From contig JAIRKG010000138.1 in NCBI GenBank assembly GCA_031260235.1, forward strand, positions 1 through 15,425: a stretch of 15,425 nt of DNA, given 5' to 3'. A program made the position numbers and the translations under genes. Of this stretch, positions 12,784-15,425 are shown in pieces (position 1 is the stretch's first letter; the number at the start of each line of letters is the position of its first letter). Origin of the DNA: Dysgonamonadaceae bacterium. GTDB taxonomy: Bacteria > Bacteroidota > Bacteroidia > Bacteroidales > Azobacteroidaceae. The notes under the pieces were generated by a model. That model did not search any database, had not been told where the DNA came from, and worked only from the letters and a program-made list of their open reading frames with translations.

Positions 12784-15391
12784 TTAGTCCGTTATTATTC
12801 TTTTGACCCAGCCCGAACTGCCTCGGATAATCAATACCCATTCGGAATTGGAGACGGTGAAAGACGCTTTGCCTGCCCGCTTGCGTACTCTGTGGAGCAG
12901 TTTTCCCGAAATGGAGTAAACTTCTATTTGTTCGGCGGCAGGGGAATCTATATACAGGGTACAATCGCTGAAACCGACAGTTACGGACGAAGATTCATCA
13001 ACCGTCGAAATACCTGTGGCGCCCGTAACTGTTACCAAACAGGAATCCGCTATCCCGCTATCATAATCCGATGTAGCCGTAGCCGTAATCCACGCCGAGC
13101 CTTCTCCGACGGCATGTACCAAGCCGTTATTTACCGTGGCAACCGATTCGTTGTTACTTCTCCATATTACAGCATGGTTGGTAGCATTATCCGGCGAAAC
13201 GGTTGCCGTCAGTGTTTCGCTTTCACCAACGAGCAACTCAAGTGTATGCTCATTCAGGCTGACGTCCGTAACAGGAACAAGAACAGAAACCACAGTCAGC
13301 GTGCAAGTGAGCGCAGGAGCAGGATTGTAGTTGTTGTCGCCTGCCTGATTGGCAGTAATGACGGTCGTTCCCAAACCGACTGCCGTAATCAGGTTGCCGT
13401 TAATTGTTGCCGTATCGGTATTGGAACTTTCGTAGGTAACGGGTAAATCCGAACTGCTGATTGCCGTAAGGTTAATTTGATCGCCTAAGAGAATCGCAGT
13501 ATCTGCCGGAAGAAAACCGGTGATGCTTTGGTCGGCTTTGTCGATTGTGAACTTCACGCCCGGAATAAACTGTATATCGTAATTGCTGCCGGCGCTAAGA
13601 GTGCCTTGCGTAAGGCTGTACACCCCGGCGTTGCTGCCCGAGGCGCGGCTCAGAGCACCGGAGAGGATACCTGTTGCATTGGCAGCATCTTCGTATTTCC
13701 AGCCTGAAACTTGACAGGTAAACTCAGGGTCATCTTCGCCGTATGATTTGTGCTGTCCGGCGTCGGGCGTGACGGTCAAAGTGGCTTTGTCGACAGTCAG
13801 TGTTATGGAAGCGGTGGCGGCAAGGTATTCGGCGTTGCCGTCCTGGTGAGCGGTGATTGTTGCCGTACTGTCGCTAATGCTTGCCACTGTAGGATTGTTG
13901 CTTTCGTACCTTACCGACAAGCCCGAACTGCTGCTTGCCGTAAGCGCAAATGCCGCATCGCCGTAAGTTTTTGTAATATTTATTGAAGCCGGTAATGCTT
14001 TGCGACTGCTTCAAGGTCCACTTTGCGTAGAGGGTTGTATTGGCAGAAACAGTACCGGAAGCAAAGTTCCATGAATTTGTACACTCGCTTTCTTTATACC
14101 AGCCGCCAAAAGTATAGCTTTCCGATGTCGGATCCGCCGGCCTGACTGCCGCCAGCCGGGAGCCTTCCATGATATACCTTATCGGGGCTATGGCTGTTCC
14201 CTGTCCGTTCATGTCGAAGGTTACGGTGTAAGTTAGCTGTGGCGGAAACTTGCCGCCATAGCAGATTATGATGCTGCTGTTTGTCAGCGAATAGGTGAAG
14301 TGGGTGAGCATCCAGTCTGGAGGAATGGTGAGCAAAGCATTTTGAGGAACTGTGAAAGCGGTTTTCAGGGTAACCATTTGGGTTGTTGGGCTTATATTCA
14401 CATGGTCTCCGGAGGCAATACCGTTTCCCGGGTTTGAAGCCGTCCCGTTGATTGCGGTTGCAAAGATGATGGGAACGCCGGTGATTGTAGTTGGGGTACT
14501 TCCGTAGTTTCCAAAACCGATACCTCTTCCGGTGGCGATTATCGTTCCGCTGGAAATAGAGATGGAGCCGTCAGTAGCGCCGGAGCCACCGCCGATAGCT
14601 CCTCCCGAACCGGCTATGGCAACTACTGTACCGCCGGTGATAGTGATAATACCGTTACTGTTCCGGTTCCTGGGGGTATATCCGGAACCGATGCCTGCAC
14701 TCCAGAGACCGGCCTGCGCAGTAACATTCCCACCGTTTATGGTGATATGGCCGGCTTCTCCGCCACCATAGGAGTCGTCGTCGTTTTGATCGCCGCCACC
14801 GCCGATAGCGGCAGCTCCCCAGGCTGTGCTTTCGCAAATTGCGGTTATCTCTCCGCCGTCTCCCTGATAGCCGCCGCCGATGCCCGCGCCGCCGCCGTTG
14901 TCTCCTGCGGCAGTGGAGCCTGTTGCGGTGATAATCCCGCCGTTTATCGTGATGTTTCCTGCCGCATATCCCGACGCTCCGCCTATTCCCGCCGCTTTTG
15001 CTCCGCCGGATACGGTAAGCCGGTTGCTGTTTGATGCGTTTTCAATAACGAGCGTAGCGCCTGCGGAAACTTGCAAGCCTGCGGCGGTTCCATTTGATCT
15101 TAAAGTGTTTGTTCCCGACAAAACAAGCGTAACATCCGCGCCTCTTATGTTGAAAGCACAGGCGTTTGCATTGTTGCTTACGTCAATATTTACATTTTCC
15201 AGTGTAATGTCGGCAACAACGCCGGGGTTTACCGTAATAGTGTTGCGTGTCGCCGAGCCGTTGCCCGTGATTGTGTAAGTCCCGCTCGCCGTGATTATGA
15301 CGTTGTCGGTGTTAATGTCTTGCGCCTGCGCCTGCGAAAGGCAAAGCAGGCATACTGCTGCTGCTAAATAAATTTTTCTGTTCATATTCAT
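12784..15391 (-). pseudogene. Large secreted surface protein (Gly-rich beta repeats, InlB-type repeat, Ig-like domains, T9SS-like tail), frameshifted
   Basis: Two frames together give one protein of about 870 residues. The first runs from the ATG at 15391 to about 13987, the second from about 13986 to 12784. At about 13981-13990 the frame slips by +1 (one extra base or two missing): SITGF in the first frame continues as SINITKTYGDAAF in the second. The domain order is as follows. A signal peptide (1-24, ending AQAQ) comes first. A carbohydrate-binding or beta-helix-like region follows (about 28-345) with recurring NITINGGIITATG and GAGIGGG units. A Listeria-Bacteroides (InlB B) repeat lies at about 386-458 (FGGWYKESE...TTLYAKW). 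Next come an Ig-like repeat, an MBG-like domain (SYGEDDPEFTCQVSGW), another Ig-like repeat and a BIG2 domain (VTDVSLNEHTLELLVGE). The tail (YSISGKLLHRVRK...WVKRIITD) resembles a type IX secretion signal. It is probably surface-attached and may bind glycans. The frameshift makes the tail unreachable unless it is a sequencing error. Confidence 0.78.
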
Positions 15392-15425
15392 ATATATTAA
15401 AAGAGTGTTTATTAATTTGATGCAA

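Noticed and set aside
12784..13920. The second half of the surface protein as a separate gene starting at 13920
   Set aside because: The frame is open and domain-like well upstream of 13920 to the frameshift, there is no signal peptide, and the Met lies inside an Ig-like repeat.
13970..13995. Programmed ribosomal frameshift in the surface protein
   Set aside because: The required shift is +1. The nearby CAAAAAC would suit only a -1 shift and is not a full slippery heptamer, and no stimulatory structure was evident.

Overview
The window looks like a chromosomal segment of a member of the Bacteroidota, most likely order Bacteroidales and possibly an uncultured lineage. The evidence is as follows. 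Several promoters fit the Bacteroidota pattern (TTTG, about 19-20 nt, then TAnnTTTG). There is a Bacteroidetes-type membrane-anchored peptidyl-prolyl isomerase at the left edge. A gcvH-purE-ispG operon carries the long IspG form. There is an EF-G2-type elongation factor paralogue, a long PurF-like protein, and a surface protein whose tail resembles a type IX secretion (T9SS) signal. Ribosome-binding sites are weak or absent, as is usual in this phylum.

Layout. 1-215 (-) is the start of a PpiD/SurA-like folding factor. 216-612 has no gene and holds a dispersed hairpin repeat and a GC-rich patch. 613-972 has a very good promoter followed by a signal-peptide stub whose reading frame falls apart, so it is probably a broken gene. 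973-2052 (+) is a glycosyltransferase. 2053-3240 is a gene-poor scar with a repeat copy, a fragment of a phage Rha-type regulator, alternating purine/pyrimidine tracts, iteron-like short repeats, hairpins and a minus-strand terminator. 3241-4137 (-) is ftcD. 4308-8287 (+) is a tight operon: gcvH, purE, ispG, a 50-residue Cys-rich membrane protein and hemW. 8421-10577 (+) is an EF-G2-like factor with an altered GTPase centre. 10559-12430 (-) is the PurF-like enzyme, converging on and overlapping the EF-G2 gene by 19 nt. 12431-12783 holds two more repeat copies and a strong terminator. 12784-15391 (-) is a large secreted surface protein split by a frameshift.

How the genes fit together. The gcvH operon mixes one-carbon metabolism (glycine cleavage H protein), purine synthesis (PurE), isoprenoid synthesis (IspG, a 4Fe-4S enzyme), and iron and haem handling (the FeoB-associated-type Cys-rich protein and HemW). 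FtcD, divergent from gcvH, feeds formimino groups into the folate one-carbon pool, which purine synthesis uses. The PurF-like protein would catalyse the first purine step. The mobile-element debris and dispersed repeats sit in the gaps between these housekeeping blocks.

No intact mobile element, CRISPR array, tRNA or rRNA was found. I see no convincing new multi-gene system. The points most worth a second look are the GTPase-centre substitutions in the EF-G2-like factor, the small Cys-rich protein in an Fe-S/haem operon, the promoter plus signal-peptide stub, the repeat-rich scar at 2139-2850, and the frameshifted surface protein.
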